A DNA stretch of 12,316 nucleotides from Bacteroidota bacterium (GCA_963169595.1 CAUJFM010000239.1:1-12316); one strand, 5' to 3'. Positions 1 through 7,044 are shown, numbered from the stretch's first letter. Notes: generated from the sequence alone by a model not told the origin. Program-made: numbers and translations.

Positions 1-638
1 TCCTCGAAGCGACCGCTGAAATGCGAGGTCACGGTGCTGCTGCATTCATCCTTCACCCCGCGCAGTTTCACGCACATGTGCTCAGCGTCGATCAGCACGG
101 CCACGTCCTCGGTTCGCAGCACGCGCTTCAGTTCGGCGGCGATCTGCTCGGTGAGACGCTCCTGCACCTGGGGCCGCGCGGCGTAGTGCTTCACGATGCG
201 GTCCAGCTTGCTGAGGCCGATCACCTGGCCGCTGCTGAAGTAGGCCACGGTGGCCTTGCCGATGATGGGCACGAAGTGGTGCTCGCAGAAGCTGTGCACG
301 GTGATGTCGCGTTCCACCAGCATCCCTTTGTAGCCGAACTTGTTGGCGAACAAGGTGGGCTCGGGGCGTGTGGCGGGGTCCAGCCCGCTGAACACCTCGT
401 TCACGAACATCTTGGCCACGCGCTTGGGCGTGCCCTGCAGGCTGTCGTCTCCGAGGTCGAGGCCCAGCGTCTCCATGATGCCGCGGAAGTGCTGTTCGAT
501 GCGGTGGATCTTCTCCTCGGGCGAAAGCGCGAAGGCATCGTCGCGCATCGGCGTGTCGATGGAGGCGGGGTGGTCCTCGTGCAGAAGCTCAGTGGGGGCG
601 GCCAGCGCGATCACCGCGCCGTTGCGTTTCATCAGCAT
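1..638 (-). CDS. folE: GTP cyclohydrolase I (FolE), 3' end cut by window edge
   Basis: FolE converts GTP to 7,8-dihydroneopterin triphosphate, the first step of tetrahydrofolate and pterin synthesis, in the cytoplasm. Reading the reverse strand from ATG at 638 gives 212 residues still open at base 1. The zinc site is complete: C118 and H121 in SFCEHHFVPIIGKA and C189 in DAEHMCVKLRGVKD, with the same spacing as the E. coli ligands (110, 113, 181). Other family segments are GTPKRVAKMF (about 70-79) and GLSKLDRIVKHYAARPQVQERL (from about 141). The visible end, TSHFSGRF, is normally followed by about 15-20 residues, so only the extreme C-terminus is missing. A second in-frame ATG lies at 632. It starts 8 bases after the idi stop, so it is the distal visible gene of the sigma-crtI-crtB-idi unit. 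Identification is secure; that it shares the carotenoid transcript is inferred from spacing. Confidence 0.96.
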   Translation of the reverse strand, partial: MLMKRNGAVIALAAPTELLHEDHPASIDTPMRDDAFALSPEEKIHRIEQHFRGIMETLGLDLGDDSLQGTPKRVAKMFVNEVFSGLDPATRPEPTLFANKFGYKGMLVERDITVHSFCEHHFVPIIGKATVAYFSSGQVIGLSKLDRIVKHYAARPQVQERLTEQIAAELKRVLRTEDVAVLIDAEHMCVKLRGVKDECSSTVTSHFSGRFE

Positions 639-646
639 GGGTCTGT

Positions 647-1198
647 TCAGTTGGTGGTGGGTGCGCTTTCGCGCAGGGCGTCGCGCACCTGCTCCCAGCA
701 GATGCGCAACCAGGCGGTGTAGCGCTCGGGATGCCGGGTCAGTTCGGCGTCCAGGTCATCCAGGTGGATGTAGGTCCAATCATCGACCTCCTCGGGGTTC
801 GGACGCACATCCCCGTTCCACCGGCCGAAGAGGACATGGTCCAGTTCGTGCTCGATGAGGCCGCTGTCGAGGTCGGCCCGGTACTGGAAGCTGAAGCGGT
901 GCTCCACGGGCGTGTCGATGCCCATCTCCTCCATCAGCCTGCGACGCGCGGCATCGGCCACGGCCTCGTCCGGCCGGGGATGGCTGCAGCAGGTGTTGGT
1001 CCACAGGCCGGGGCTGTGGTATTTGCCTGCAGCGCGGCGCTGCAGCAACAAGCGGCCCTGGTCGTCGAACAGGAAGACGCTGAAGGCCCGGTGCAGAGCA
1101 CCTTCCTGGTGTGCACGCAACTTGCCCATGGTGCCCATGGGCTCATCGCGCTCGTTCACCAGCAGCACCTGTTCCTCATCCATCGCGTGGTCCTGCAT
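647..1198 (-). CDS. idi: Isopentenyl-diphosphate delta-isomerase, type 1 (Idi)
   Basis: Interconverts isopentenyl diphosphate and dimethylallyl diphosphate, supplying both C5 units for prenyl chains and carotenoids. The 183-residue protein is the usual length for the type 1, Nudix-fold enzyme. Visible family features: the metal-binding HRAF (H36), the catalytic cysteine region WTNTCCSHP (C71 and H73 align with E. coli C67 and H69), a Nudix-like helix RRRLMEEMGI (about 86-95), and the acidic IEHEL segment (E116, E118) matching the catalytic glutamate region. The start chosen is ATG at 1198, 3 bases after the crtB stop; a second ATG at 1183 is possible and would remove five residues. It sits between crtB and folE, so its supply role fits carotenoid synthesis directly. 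A cysteine replaces the usual hydrophobic residue just before the catalytic cysteine, which is a minor variation. Confidence 0.95.
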   Translation of the reverse strand: MQDHAMDEEQVLLVNERDEPMGTMGKLRAHQEGALHRAFSVFLFDDQGRLLLQRRAAGKYHSPGLWTNTCCSHPRPDEAVADAARRRLMEEMGIDTPVEHRFSFQYRADLDSGLIEHELDHVLFGRWNGDVRPNPEEVDDWTYIHLDDLDAELTRHPERYTAWLRICWEQVRDALRESAPTTN

Positions 1199-1201
1199 GG
1201 C

Positions 1202-2044
1202 TCAGAGCATGCCGAAGCTGTGGCGCAGGTAGCTGGTGGTGAGGAGTGCGATCTTCCGGCGGTTGCGCACGCGCACGCGCTCCTGCATGATGCGGCCTGC
1301 GGGCAGGGCCTTGATCTTGCGGAAAAGGTTCACGTAGTAGATGTAGGCCATGTACACGCCGAACCGGGCACCCTTCGGCAGTTGCCGGATGCCCTCCAGC
1401 GCTGCATCGAAGTCGGCTTGGATGTCCGCCTCGATGGTGCGCTTGGTGTCCTCATCCCAGCGGCTCAGGTCGATGCCGGGGAAGTAGGTGCGGCCCAGGT
1501 TCTGGTGGTCGTCCTTCAGGTCGCGCAGGAAGTTGACCTTCTGGAAGGCCGCACCCAGCTTCATGGCCGCGGGCTTCAGCTTGTGATAGAGCGCATCATC
1601 GCCTTCGCAGAACACGCGCAGGCACATCAGGCCCACCACTTCCGCGCTCCCCAGGATGTAGGTCTCGTAGCTCCGCTGGTCGTGGGCGGTGTCCGTGAGG
1701 TCCATCGCCATGCTGTCCAGGAAGGTGTCGTACAGCTCGCGCTCCACGCCGTAGGTGTTCACCACGCGCTGGAAGCTGTGCAGGATCGGGTTCAGGCTGA
1801 TGCCCTCGGCGATGGCCCGGTAGGTGTCCTCGCGAAAACGGCGCAACAGGTCTGATTTGTCGTGGCCATGGAAGGTGTCCACGATCTCGTCCGCGAAGCG
1901 CACGAAACCATAGATGGCATGGATCGGCGCATGGAACCGCTTGTCCAGCGAACGGATCCCCAGCGAGAACGAAGTGCTGTAGCTGTACGTGGTATGCCTG
2001 CTTGCCTTCAGGCAGACCTTATCGTAGAGTGCGATGGTGTTCAT
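1202..2044 (-). CDS. crtB: Phytoene synthase (CrtB), squalene/phytoene synthase family
   Basis: Condenses two geranylgeranyl diphosphates into phytoene, the committed step of C40 carotenoid synthesis. The 280-residue protein is all-helical as expected. Both Asp-rich, Mg-diphosphate binding motifs are present: DEIVD at 52-56 (in FVRFADEIVDTF) and DLKDD at 175-179 (in KVNFLRDLKDDHQNLGRTYFP). The segment around YSTSFSLGIR (21-30), near the substrate entrance, is also typical. The ATG at 2044 overlaps the crtI stop by 4 bases (ATGA), a sign of translational coupling. Squalene or diapophytoene synthases share this fold, but direct coupling to a CrtI-type desaturase and idi favours phytoene synthase. 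Substrate chain length (C30 or C40) cannot be proved from sequence alone. Confidence 0.94.
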   Translation of the reverse strand: MNTIALYDKVCLKASRHTTYSYSTSFSLGIRSLDKRFHAPIHAIYGFVRFADEIVDTFHGHDKSDLLRRFREDTYRAIAEGISLNPILHSFQRVVNTYGVERELYDTFLDSMAMDLTDTAHDQRSYETYILGSAEVVGLMCLRVFCEGDDALYHKLKPAAMKLGAAFQKVNFLRDLKDDHQNLGRTYFPGIDLSRWDEDTKRTIEADIQADFDAALEGIRQLPKGARFGVYMAYIYYVNLFRKIKALPAGRIMQERVRVRNRRKIALLTTSYLRHSFGML

Positions 2045-3528
2045 GCCTTGATGGGGTTGCGTGCGAATTCCTTCTCGATCAGTTCGGCCACCACCTGACC
2101 GCTGATGATCGCGGGTGGCACGCCGGGGCCGGGCACGGTGAGCTGCCCGGTGTAGTACAGGCCCTGCACCTTGCGGCTCTTCATGCTGGGACGCAGAGGG
2201 CCGGTCTGCATGATGGTATTGGCCATGCCGTACGCGTTGCCGCGGAAGGCGTTGTAATCGGCCTGCAGGTCGTTGATGCTGTAGCTGCGCTTCACCACCA
2301 CATGCGGGCGCGGGTCGAAGCCGAGGTGGCGGCCCAGGCGCTCCATCACCACGTGGTAGTAGCGCTCGCGGGTCTCTTCGCGGTCATCCAAGCCCGGGGC
2401 GATGGGGATCAGGATCACCATGTTCTCCTGGCCAGCGGGCGCCACCGAGGGGTCGGTCTTGCTGGCGCAGCTGGTGTAGAACAGGGGCTTGCTGGGCCAG
2501 GCCGGGTCGTCATAGATCTCCGCACTGTGCTGGTCCAGCGATTCGTCGAAGAAGAGGGTGTGGTGCTCCAGGTCGGGCAGCCGGCGGTCGAAGCCGAGGT
2601 AGAAGAGCAGTCCGCTGGGGGCCATGGTGCGCTTCTTCCAGTATTCAGGGCTGTAGCCGCGCTGGGCCTCAGGCAGCAACTGCTGGTCCACATGATGGTA
2701 GTCGGCACCGGCCACCACCAGGTCAGCGCGCAGCACACCGGAGGTGGTCTCCACGCCCACGGCCTTGCCGTTCTCCACCAGGATGCGCTTCACCGTTTCA
2801 TTGCACCGGATGGTGGCGCCCTGCTTCTCCGCCACGCGCACAAAGGCATCCACCACCTTGCCCATGCCGCCCATGGGGTACCAGGTACCCAGCTCCATGT
2901 CGGCGTAGTTCATCAGGCTGTACAGCGCGGGGGTGTTCTGCGGGGCAGCGCCCAGGAAGAGCACCGGGAACTCCATCAGCAGCCGCAGCCGTTCATCGGT
3001 GAAATGGGCCTGCACGTGTTTGCGCAGGCTGCGGAAGACCTTGGTCCTCAATAATCCCCCGATCAGCCCCGGGTGCATGTACTCGCCCCAGCTCAATGAG
3101 GGCCGGTACACCAGTTCACCCATGCCCAGGTCGTACTTCAGCTTGGCCTCTGCCAGGAAGCGGTCCAGCTGGGCTCCGGCACCTTTCTCCTTGCTGTCGA
3201 AGAAGGCGCGCAGGGCGATGGGGTCTGCCGGGATGGCCCACTTCTCCCGGGGGCCGAAGACCACGCTGTAGCTCGGATCGAGCCGCACCAGCTGGTAGTG
3301 GTCGCTGGCCTTTTCCCCGAACTCGGCAAAGAAGCGGTCGAACACCTCGGGCATCCAGTAGAAGCTGGGGCCCATGTCGAAGGTGAACCCGCGGTCGCTC
3401 CAGGTGCGGGCCCGCCCGCCAGGCTCGGCGTTCTTCTCGAGCACCGTCACGCGGAAGCCCCTCCGGGCCAGCGATGCAGCGGCGGCCAACCCGGCGAACC
3501 CGGAGCCGATGATCAGGGCGTGGCGCAT
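2041..3528 (-). CDS. crtI: Phytoene desaturase (CrtI-type, FAD-dependent)
   Basis: Introduces conjugated double bonds into phytoene, towards lycopene, probably at the membrane surface with FAD. The 495 residues match the CrtI family length. At the N-terminus is a Rossmann dinucleotide-binding fold: ALIIGSGFAGLAAAASLARR (4-23) followed by E31 and PGGRARTW (36-43), with DMGPSFYWMP (51-60) after it. The C-terminus carries the family signature GLYYTGQLTVPGPGVPPAI, about 456-474, followed by SGQVVAELI. The ATG at 3528 shares its A with the stop of the sigma gene (TGATG), and the 3' end overlaps crtB by 4 bases. Family members also include hydroxycarotenoid desaturases and ketolases, but adjacency to crtB makes phytoene the likely substrate. 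The number of desaturation steps cannot be read from the sequence. Confidence 0.95.
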   Translation of the reverse strand: MRHALIIGSGFAGLAAAASLARRGFRVTVLEKNAEPGGRARTWSDRGFTFDMGPSFYWMPEVFDRFFAEFGEKASDHYQLVRLDPSYSVVFGPREKWAIPADPIALRAFFDSKEKGAGAQLDRFLAEAKLKYDLGMGELVYRPSLSWGEYMHPGLIGGLLRTKVFRSLRKHVQAHFTDERLRLLMEFPVLFLGAAPQNTPALYSLMNYADMELGTWYPMGGMGKVVDAFVRVAEKQGATIRCNETVKRILVENGKAVGVETTSGVLRADLVVAGADYHHVDQQLLPEAQRGYSPEYWKKRTMAPSGLLFYLGFDRRLPDLEHHTLFFDESLDQHSAEIYDDPAWPSKPLFYTSCASKTDPSVAPAGQENMVILIPIAPGLDDREETRERYYHVVMERLGRHLGFDPRPHVVVKRSYSINDLQADYNAFRGNAYGMANTIMQTGPLRPSMKSRKVQGLYYTGQLTVPGPGVPPAIISGQVVAELIEKEFARNPIKA

Positions 3529-4037
3529 CAGTTCTGGATGTGCTTGTCGCTCAACATCTCCATCAGGCGCTGCCGGGCTTGGAAGATCCGGCTCTTCACC
3601 GTGCCGATGGGGATGTCCAGATGATCGGCGATCTCGTGGTATTTGTAGCCCTCGTGGTGCATGGTGAAGGGCGTTCGGAAGGCGGGGTCCAAGCGCTCCA
3701 AGCTACGCTGGATCTCGGCCATTTTCACGGTCGACTCCGCCGTGGCCGGCGTGTGTACGCGACGCACCTGGTCGCGCTCGCGGTCCACGGTGTCCATCAA
3801 GGCCTTCGTCCGCTTCGTGCGACGGTGGTCGTTGATGAAGGTGTTCTTCATGATGGTGTACAACCACGCCTTGAAGTTGGTGTTGTCCCGGTACTTGTCC
3901 CGGTACGTCAGGGCGCGCATCAGGCTCTCCTGAAGCAGGTCCAGCGCGTTGTCGCGGTCCTTGGTAAGGCTCAGCGCGAAGTAGTACAACTGCTGGCGGA
4001 GTCCGATCAGTTGCTGTTGGAACTCGAGGGTCGACAT
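3528..4037 (-). CDS. ECF-type RNA polymerase sigma factor
   Basis: A 169-residue alternative sigma factor that should direct RNA polymerase to a small promoter set. Region 2 covers roughly residues 10-75 (ALDLLQESLMRAL, then FKAWLYTIMKNTFINDHRR, the -10 recognition part). A charged linker runs about 76-104. Region 4 covers about 105-160, with a helix-turn-helix in YKYHEIADHLDIPIGTVKSR (131-150). There is no C-terminal extension and no membrane segment. ATG at 4037 is preceded by no visible Shine-Dalgarno sequence. The gene ends in a TGATG overlap with crtI, so sigma and desaturase are probably made from one message. No anti-sigma gene is visible on either side. By analogy with other ECF-linked carotenoid clusters such as the CarQ system of Myxococcus it probably activates the crt genes, perhaps including its own promoter; that is inference. 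Confidence 0.93.
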   Translation of the reverse strand: MSTLEFQQQLIGLRQQLYYFALSLTKDRDNALDLLQESLMRALTYRDKYRDNTNFKAWLYTIMKNTFINDHRRTKRTKALMDTVDRERDQVRRVHTPATAESTVKMAEIQRSLERLDPAFRTPFTMHHEGYKYHEIADHLDIPIGTVKSRIFQARQRLMEMLSDKHIQN

Positions 4038-4055
4038 GGCTGAGTGTTTAATGTT

Positions 4056-4129
4056 ATGACCGAAAGACTGAACAAAGGTGAGAAAAGTTGTTTCACGATG
4101 TCAAGGAAAAGTTGAACAAAATGACCGAA
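4056..4129. repeat. Paired short words in the sigma/crt promoter region
   Basis: Three different words each occur twice, in the same orientation: atgaccgaa at 4056-4064 and 4121-4129, tgaacaaa at 4069-4076 and 4113-4120, and gaaaagttg at 4082-4090 and 4106-4114. The pairs are nested around about 4098, so the order of words on one side is the mirror of the other although each word keeps its orientation. They surround the candidate promoter of the sigma-crt unit. They could be operator or sigma-binding half sites, or simply reflect the local AT-rich composition. Confidence 0.45.
4073..4104 (-). promoter_or_regulatory. Candidate promoter of the sigma-crtI-crtB-idi-folE unit
   Basis: On the minus strand TTGACA (4104-4099) is followed, 18 bases on, by CACCTTTG (4080-4073), one mismatch from the Bacteroidota -7 element TAnnTTTG. 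The implied transcript would start near 4066, giving an untranslated leader of roughly 30 bases before the ATG at 4037. The region is AT-richer than the flanking genes. A separate ECF-specific promoter cannot be recognised without knowing the binding preference of this sigma factor. Confidence 0.5.
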
Positions 4130-4181
4130 TGAACCCCGGTTCGTGTGGATTGAACGATGTATGCGCCAGAGTATCAGTTAC

Positions 4182-4215
4182 TTGGCTGGCGAGGGTGGGA
4201 GTGCCGGTATTTTCG
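4182..4215 (+). promoter_or_regulatory. Candidate promoter of the TonB-dependent receptor gene
   Basis: TATTTTCG at 4208-4215 matches TAnnTTTG with one change (T to C). A TTGG lies 22 bases upstream at 4182-4185 as a weak -33 element. The predicted start near 4222 leaves a leader of about 108 bases before ATG 4330. An alternative -7 like word, AACCTTTG, is at 4276-4283. The -33 match and spacing are poor, so this is tentative. Confidence 0.35.
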
Positions 4216-4329
4216 CGATCGACAGTGCGATGACGATCCCGGACCATCCGACCGGCTTTTGGTCGTGTGCCGATGAACCTTTGCCTCCCCTTGGCGGTTC
4301 CTTCGTGTCGCACCCAACCAACCCCACCG

Positions 4330-6744
4330 ATGTTCCGCCTTCCCAGCGCCCGTGTCCTGATCCTGTTCCTCTTCTGGGGTGCAGGCGTCTCCCGTTCCTA
4401 TGGACAGACCGGTTCGGTGGGCGGTGTGGTGCGCGATGCCCGCACACGTGAGCCACTTCCCTTCGTGAACGTGCTGCTGGAGGGCACCACCCAGGGCGCG
4501 CTGACCAACGAGAAGGGCGTGTTCCTGCTCGAAGGGGTGAAGCCGGGCCTCTACAATGTGCTGGTCTCGTCCGTGGGCTATCTGCCGCGCACGGTGTATG
4601 AGGTCCAGGTGGGTACGGCCCGTCCGGTGGAGCTCATCATCGACCTTGAGCCATCCGCCGTGGAGCTGAAAGAAGTGGAGGTGACACGCCAGCCCTTCCA
4701 GCGCACGGTGGAAAGTCCGCTGTCCGTGCGCACCCTGGGCAGTGCGGAGATCATGCGCAATCCAGGTGGCAATCGGGACATCAGCCGCGTGGTGCGGGCG
4801 CTCCCCGGTGTGGCCAGCACGCCCAGCTTCCGCAACGACATCATCATCCGTGGTGGCGCGCCCAACGAGAACCGATTCTTCCTCGATGGCATCGAGGTGC
4901 CCACCATCAACCACTTCAGCACCCAGGGATCGAGCGGGGGGCCGGTCGGGCTCATCAACGTGAACTTCATCCGCGAGGTGGACGTGATCACCGGGGCCTT
5001 CCCGGCCGCTCGGGGGAACACGCTCAGCTCCGTCTTCGAGTTCAAGCAGCCCGAGGGCAATGCCGAGAAGCGCACCATGACCTTCATGCTGGGCAGCAGC
5101 GATGCGGGCTTCACCTTCGACGGTCCCACCGGCCCTAACGCGACCACCATCATCTCCATCCGCCGCAGCTACCTCCAGTTCCTCTTTCAGGCATTGGGAC
5201 TTCCCTTCCTGCCCACCTACAACGATGCGCAGTTCAAGCATCGCATCAAGATCGGGGAGAAGTCGCGGCTCACCTTCATCGGGCTGGGTGCCTACGATAA
5301 CCTCGACCTCAATCGCAGTTCAGCGGAGAACGTGACCGACCCGGTGACGCTGGAGCGGAACAAGTACATCCTGGGCAATCTGCCGGAGAACGTGCAGTGG
5401 AACTACACCGTGGGTGCCCGTTACGACCGTTTCGTGGAGAAGGGCTTCCACACGGTGGTGGCCAGCAGGAGCATGCTTTCCAACACCTCGGACAAGTACC
5501 GCTACAACGACCGCACCGACCCCTCGGGCCAGTTGCTCGATTACGAAAGCCAGGAGGCCGAGAACAAGCTGCGGTACGAGGCCACGATGAACTACGGGAA
5601 CTGGCGCTTCATTGGCGGTGTCGGCTACGAGCGGGCGCGCTACACCACCGATACCTATACGCAGCGCGTCATCCAAGGGGAGGTGGTCGATGTGGATTAC
5701 ACGAGCGCGCTCACCTTCGACAAGTACGCGGGCTTCGCACAGCTGGGCCGCACCCTGGGCAAGTTCTCGGCCAGCTTCGGCATCCGCACCGACTTCACCA
5801 GCCTGGGCGGTGAACTGGGGAGCCCGTTGGACCAGGTGTCCCCGCGCCTGTCCATGTCCTACGCCGTGAGCGATGCGGTGAACATCAATGCCAACGTGGG
5901 GCGCTTCTACCAGTTGCCACCCTACACGGTGCTCGGGTTGCGCGTGGGCGAGGAACTGGCCAACATCGCTCAGGGCATCGGGTACATCCGGGCCGATCAC
6001 GTGGTGGCCGGCGTGGAGTACTTCACCACCTTCAGCACCAAGTTCAGCGTGGAGGGCTTCCACAAGTGGTATGACCGGTATCCGCTGTTGGTGAACAAGG
6101 GCATCAGCCTGGCCAACCTGGGGGGCGACTTCGGTGTAGTGGGGAATGAACTGGCCGCCCCGCTTTCGCAGGGCCGCTCCTATGGGGTGGAGTTCCTGGC
6201 CCAGCAGCGGTTGTACAAGGGGTTCTATGGGATCTTCTCGTACACCTTCGTGAAGAGCGAGTTCACCAATGCGGATGGCCGCTATGCACCCAGCAGCTGG
6301 GACTACGGCCACATCGTGAACCTGACGGGCGGCAAGCGCTTCGCGAAGGACTGGGAAGTGGGCCTCAACTGGCGTCTACAGGGTGGTGGCCCCTACACTC
6401 CCTTTGATGTGGGCACTTCATCGCGTGTGGCGGTGTGGGATGCCCTGCAACAGGGTGTGCCCGATTTCCGGGCGATCAATACACGCCGCCTGCCCTCCTT
6501 CAACCAGCTGAACATGCGTGTGGACAAGCGCTGGTACTACAAGAGCTGGAACCTGAACCTCTACTTCGATGTGGAGAACCTGCTCGCCAGCCCGCTCACC
6601 GGCCCACCTTTCCTGGACGTGGTGCGCGATGCGAACGGCCGCCCCGTGGCGGACCCGTCCGACCCCACCCGGTACCAGACCAAGTTGGTGGAGAACGTGG
6701 GCACCACCGTGCTGCCCAGCGTGGGGGTGATGGTGGAGTTCTGA
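4330..6744 (+). CDS. TonB-dependent outer-membrane receptor with carboxypeptidase-regulatory-like N-domain
   Basis: An 804-residue outer-membrane transporter that would import a ligand using TonB energy; the ligand cannot be told from sequence. I chose ATG 4330 because it opens directly on a signal peptide: basic MFRLPSAR, hydrophobic VLILFLFWGAGV, polar SRSYG, with mature Gln near 26. In-frame GTG 4267 and ATG 4273 would add a proline-rich stretch ahead of it. Residues about 28-112 form the carboxypeptidase-D regulatory-like beta domain (VGGVVRDARTREPLPFVNVL, then TNEKGVFLLEGVKPG). Residues about 125-240 are the plug (DIIIRGGAPNENRFFLDGIE, EVDVITGAFPAARGNTLSSV). The rest alternates aromatic and polar strands of a beta barrel and ends in the outer-membrane type terminal Phe (VGVMVEF). 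It is shorter than SusC-type receptors and has no SusD partner next to it. It is divergent from the ECF sigma gene and followed by a terminator, so it appears monocistronic. Confidence 0.93.
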   Translation: MFRLPSARVLILFLFWGAGVSRSYGQTGSVGGVVRDARTREPLPFVNVLLEGTTQGALTNEKGVFLLEGVKPGLYNVLVSSVGYLPRTVYEVQVGTARPVELIIDLEPSAVELKEVEVTRQPFQRTVESPLSVRTLGSAEIMRNPGGNRDISRVVRALPGVASTPSFRNDIIIRGGAPNENRFFLDGIEVPTINHFSTQGSSGGPVGLINVNFIREVDVITGAFPAARGNTLSSVFEFKQPEGNAEKRTMTFMLGSSDAGFTFDGPTGPNATTIISIRRSYLQFLFQALGLPFLPTYNDAQFKHRIKIGEKSRLTFIGLGAYDNLDLNRSSAENVTDPVTLERNKYILGNLPENVQWNYTVGARYDRFVEKGFHTVVASRSMLSNTSDKYRYNDRTDPSGQLLDYESQEAENKLRYEATMNYGNWRFIGGVGYERARYTTDTYTQRVIQGEVVDVDYTSALTFDKYAGFAQLGRTLGKFSASFGIRTDFTSLGGELGSPLDQVSPRLSMSYAVSDAVNINANVGRFYQLPPYTVLGLRVGEELANIAQGIGYIRADHVVAGVEYFTTFSTKFSVEGFHKWYDRYPLLVNKGISLANLGGDFGVVGNELAAPLSQGRSYGVEFLAQQRLYKGFYGIFSYTFVKSEFTNADGRYAPSSWDYGHIVNLTGGKRFAKDWEVGLNWRLQGGGPYTPFDVGTSSRVAVWDALQQGVPDFRAINTRRLPSFNQLNMRVDKRWYYKSWNLNLYFDVENLLASPLTGPPFLDVVRDANGRPVADPSDPTRYQTKLVENVGTTVLPSVGVMVEF

Positions 6745-6749
6745 TCGGC

Positions 6750-6766
6750 GTCCACGTGGTGTGGAC
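6750..6766 (+). other. Short hairpin just after the receptor stop codon
   Basis: gtccac (6750-6755) and gtggac (6761-6766) pair perfectly around a 5-base loop, starting 6 bases after the TGA of the receptor gene and 4 bases before the main terminator. It may help 3' end stability; by itself it lacks a T tract. Confidence 0.35.
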
Positions 6767-6770
6767 ATGG

Positions 6771-6798
6771 AAAAGCCCCGCTGCAGCGGGGCTTTTTT
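6771..6798 (+). terminator. Rho-independent terminator of the receptor gene
   Basis: A perfect inverted repeat: aaaagccccg then ctgcag then cggggctttt, with a run of six T. It lies 27 bases after the receptor stop. The stem is GC-rich and the T tract continues directly, the classic intrinsic terminator layout. The A run on the other side gives it some potential in the minus direction as well. Confidence 0.9.
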
Positions 6799-6891
6799 GT
6801 TGGTCGACTGGTCCACGACCGTTCCGGTGTGATCCGTGGCCCTTATGAGGAGGCGATCAGACCCTTCAGGCCAAACATGACCATCGAGAAC

Positions 6892-6919
6892 AAGAAACCC
6901 CGCCGAGGCGGGGTTCTTG
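6892..6919 (-). terminator. Hairpin terminator downstream of the tRNA-Val pair
   Basis: On the minus strand AAGAACCCCGCC and GGCGGGGTTTCTT pair through a CCCCGCC/GGCGGGG core with a 2-base TC between the arms, one unpaired base near the outer end, and then a T-rich tail (TTTCTTGTTC). It stands 32 bases past the 3' end of tRNA-Val(CAC) and would stop transcription coming from the tRNA genes, and possibly readthrough from folC. Confidence 0.75.
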
Positions 6920-6947
6920 GAACGCCTTCGCGAAGGCTTCGGCGTTC
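6920..6947. repeat. Nested palindrome in the tRNA 3' trailer
   Basis: gaacgcc (6920-6926) pairs with ggcgttc (6941-6947). The stretch 6924-6937 is itself a perfect 14-base palindrome, gccttcgcgaaggc. The two pairings overlap and are mutually exclusive. It lies between the 3' end of tRNA-Val(CAC) and the terminator, so in RNA it would be a trailer hairpin, perhaps a processing landmark. Confidence 0.5.
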
Positions 6948-6951
6948 GAAG

Positions 6952-7026
6952 TGGGACCTACTGGATTCGAACCAGTGACCTCATGCGTGTGAAGCATGCG
7001 CTCTGAACCAGCTGAGCTAAGATCCC
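6952..7026 (-). tRNA. tRNA-Val, anticodon CAC
   Basis: A complete 75-base cloverleaf on the minus strand. The acceptor stem GGGATCT/AGGTCCC has one T-G pair. The D arm is GCTC AGCTGGTTCA GAGC, the anticodon arm CATGC TTCACAC GCATG, and the T arm ACTGG TTCGAAT CCAGT, with discriminator A. The anticodon CAC (about 6989-6991) reads GTG, a valine codon that is very frequent in the genes around it. CCA is not encoded. It follows tRNA-Val(TAC) by 48 bases on the same strand. Confidence 0.97.
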
Positions 7027-7036
7027 GTTGGGGCTG

Positions 7037-7044
7037 CGAAAGTA
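7037..7044 (-). promoter_or_regulatory. Candidate -7 element for tRNA-Val(CAC)
   Basis: TACTTTCG, one change from TAnnTTTG, ends 10 bases before the tRNA 5' end, the right place for a tRNA promoter. TTTC lies 18 bases further upstream as a weak -33 element and falls inside the hairpin at 7056-7072. Confidence 0.5.

Noticed and set aside
21..722. Plus-strand open frame over the left edge, 233 residues
   Set aside because: It is antisense to folE and idi, His/Val-rich without any family motif; the reverse strand gives complete GTP cyclohydrolase and Idi motifs.
731..1855. 374-residue plus-strand frame across idi and crtB
   Set aside because: Antisense shadow in GC-rich DNA; composition (Val, His, Gln, Ala) is that of a reversed coding strand and the minus strand has well-defined enzymes.
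2002..3054. 350-residue plus-strand frame within crtI
   Set aside because: Antisense shadow of the desaturase; no recognisable domain.
3528..4037. FecI/FecR-type signalling with the neighbouring receptor
   Set aside because: There is no FecR-like gene, and the receptor's N-domain is carboxypeptidase-regulatory-like rather than a signalling domain; kept only as a weak co-regulation idea.
4174..5241. 355-residue minus-strand frame over the receptor gene
   Set aside because: Opposes a receptor with signal peptide, plug and barrel; no motif of its own.
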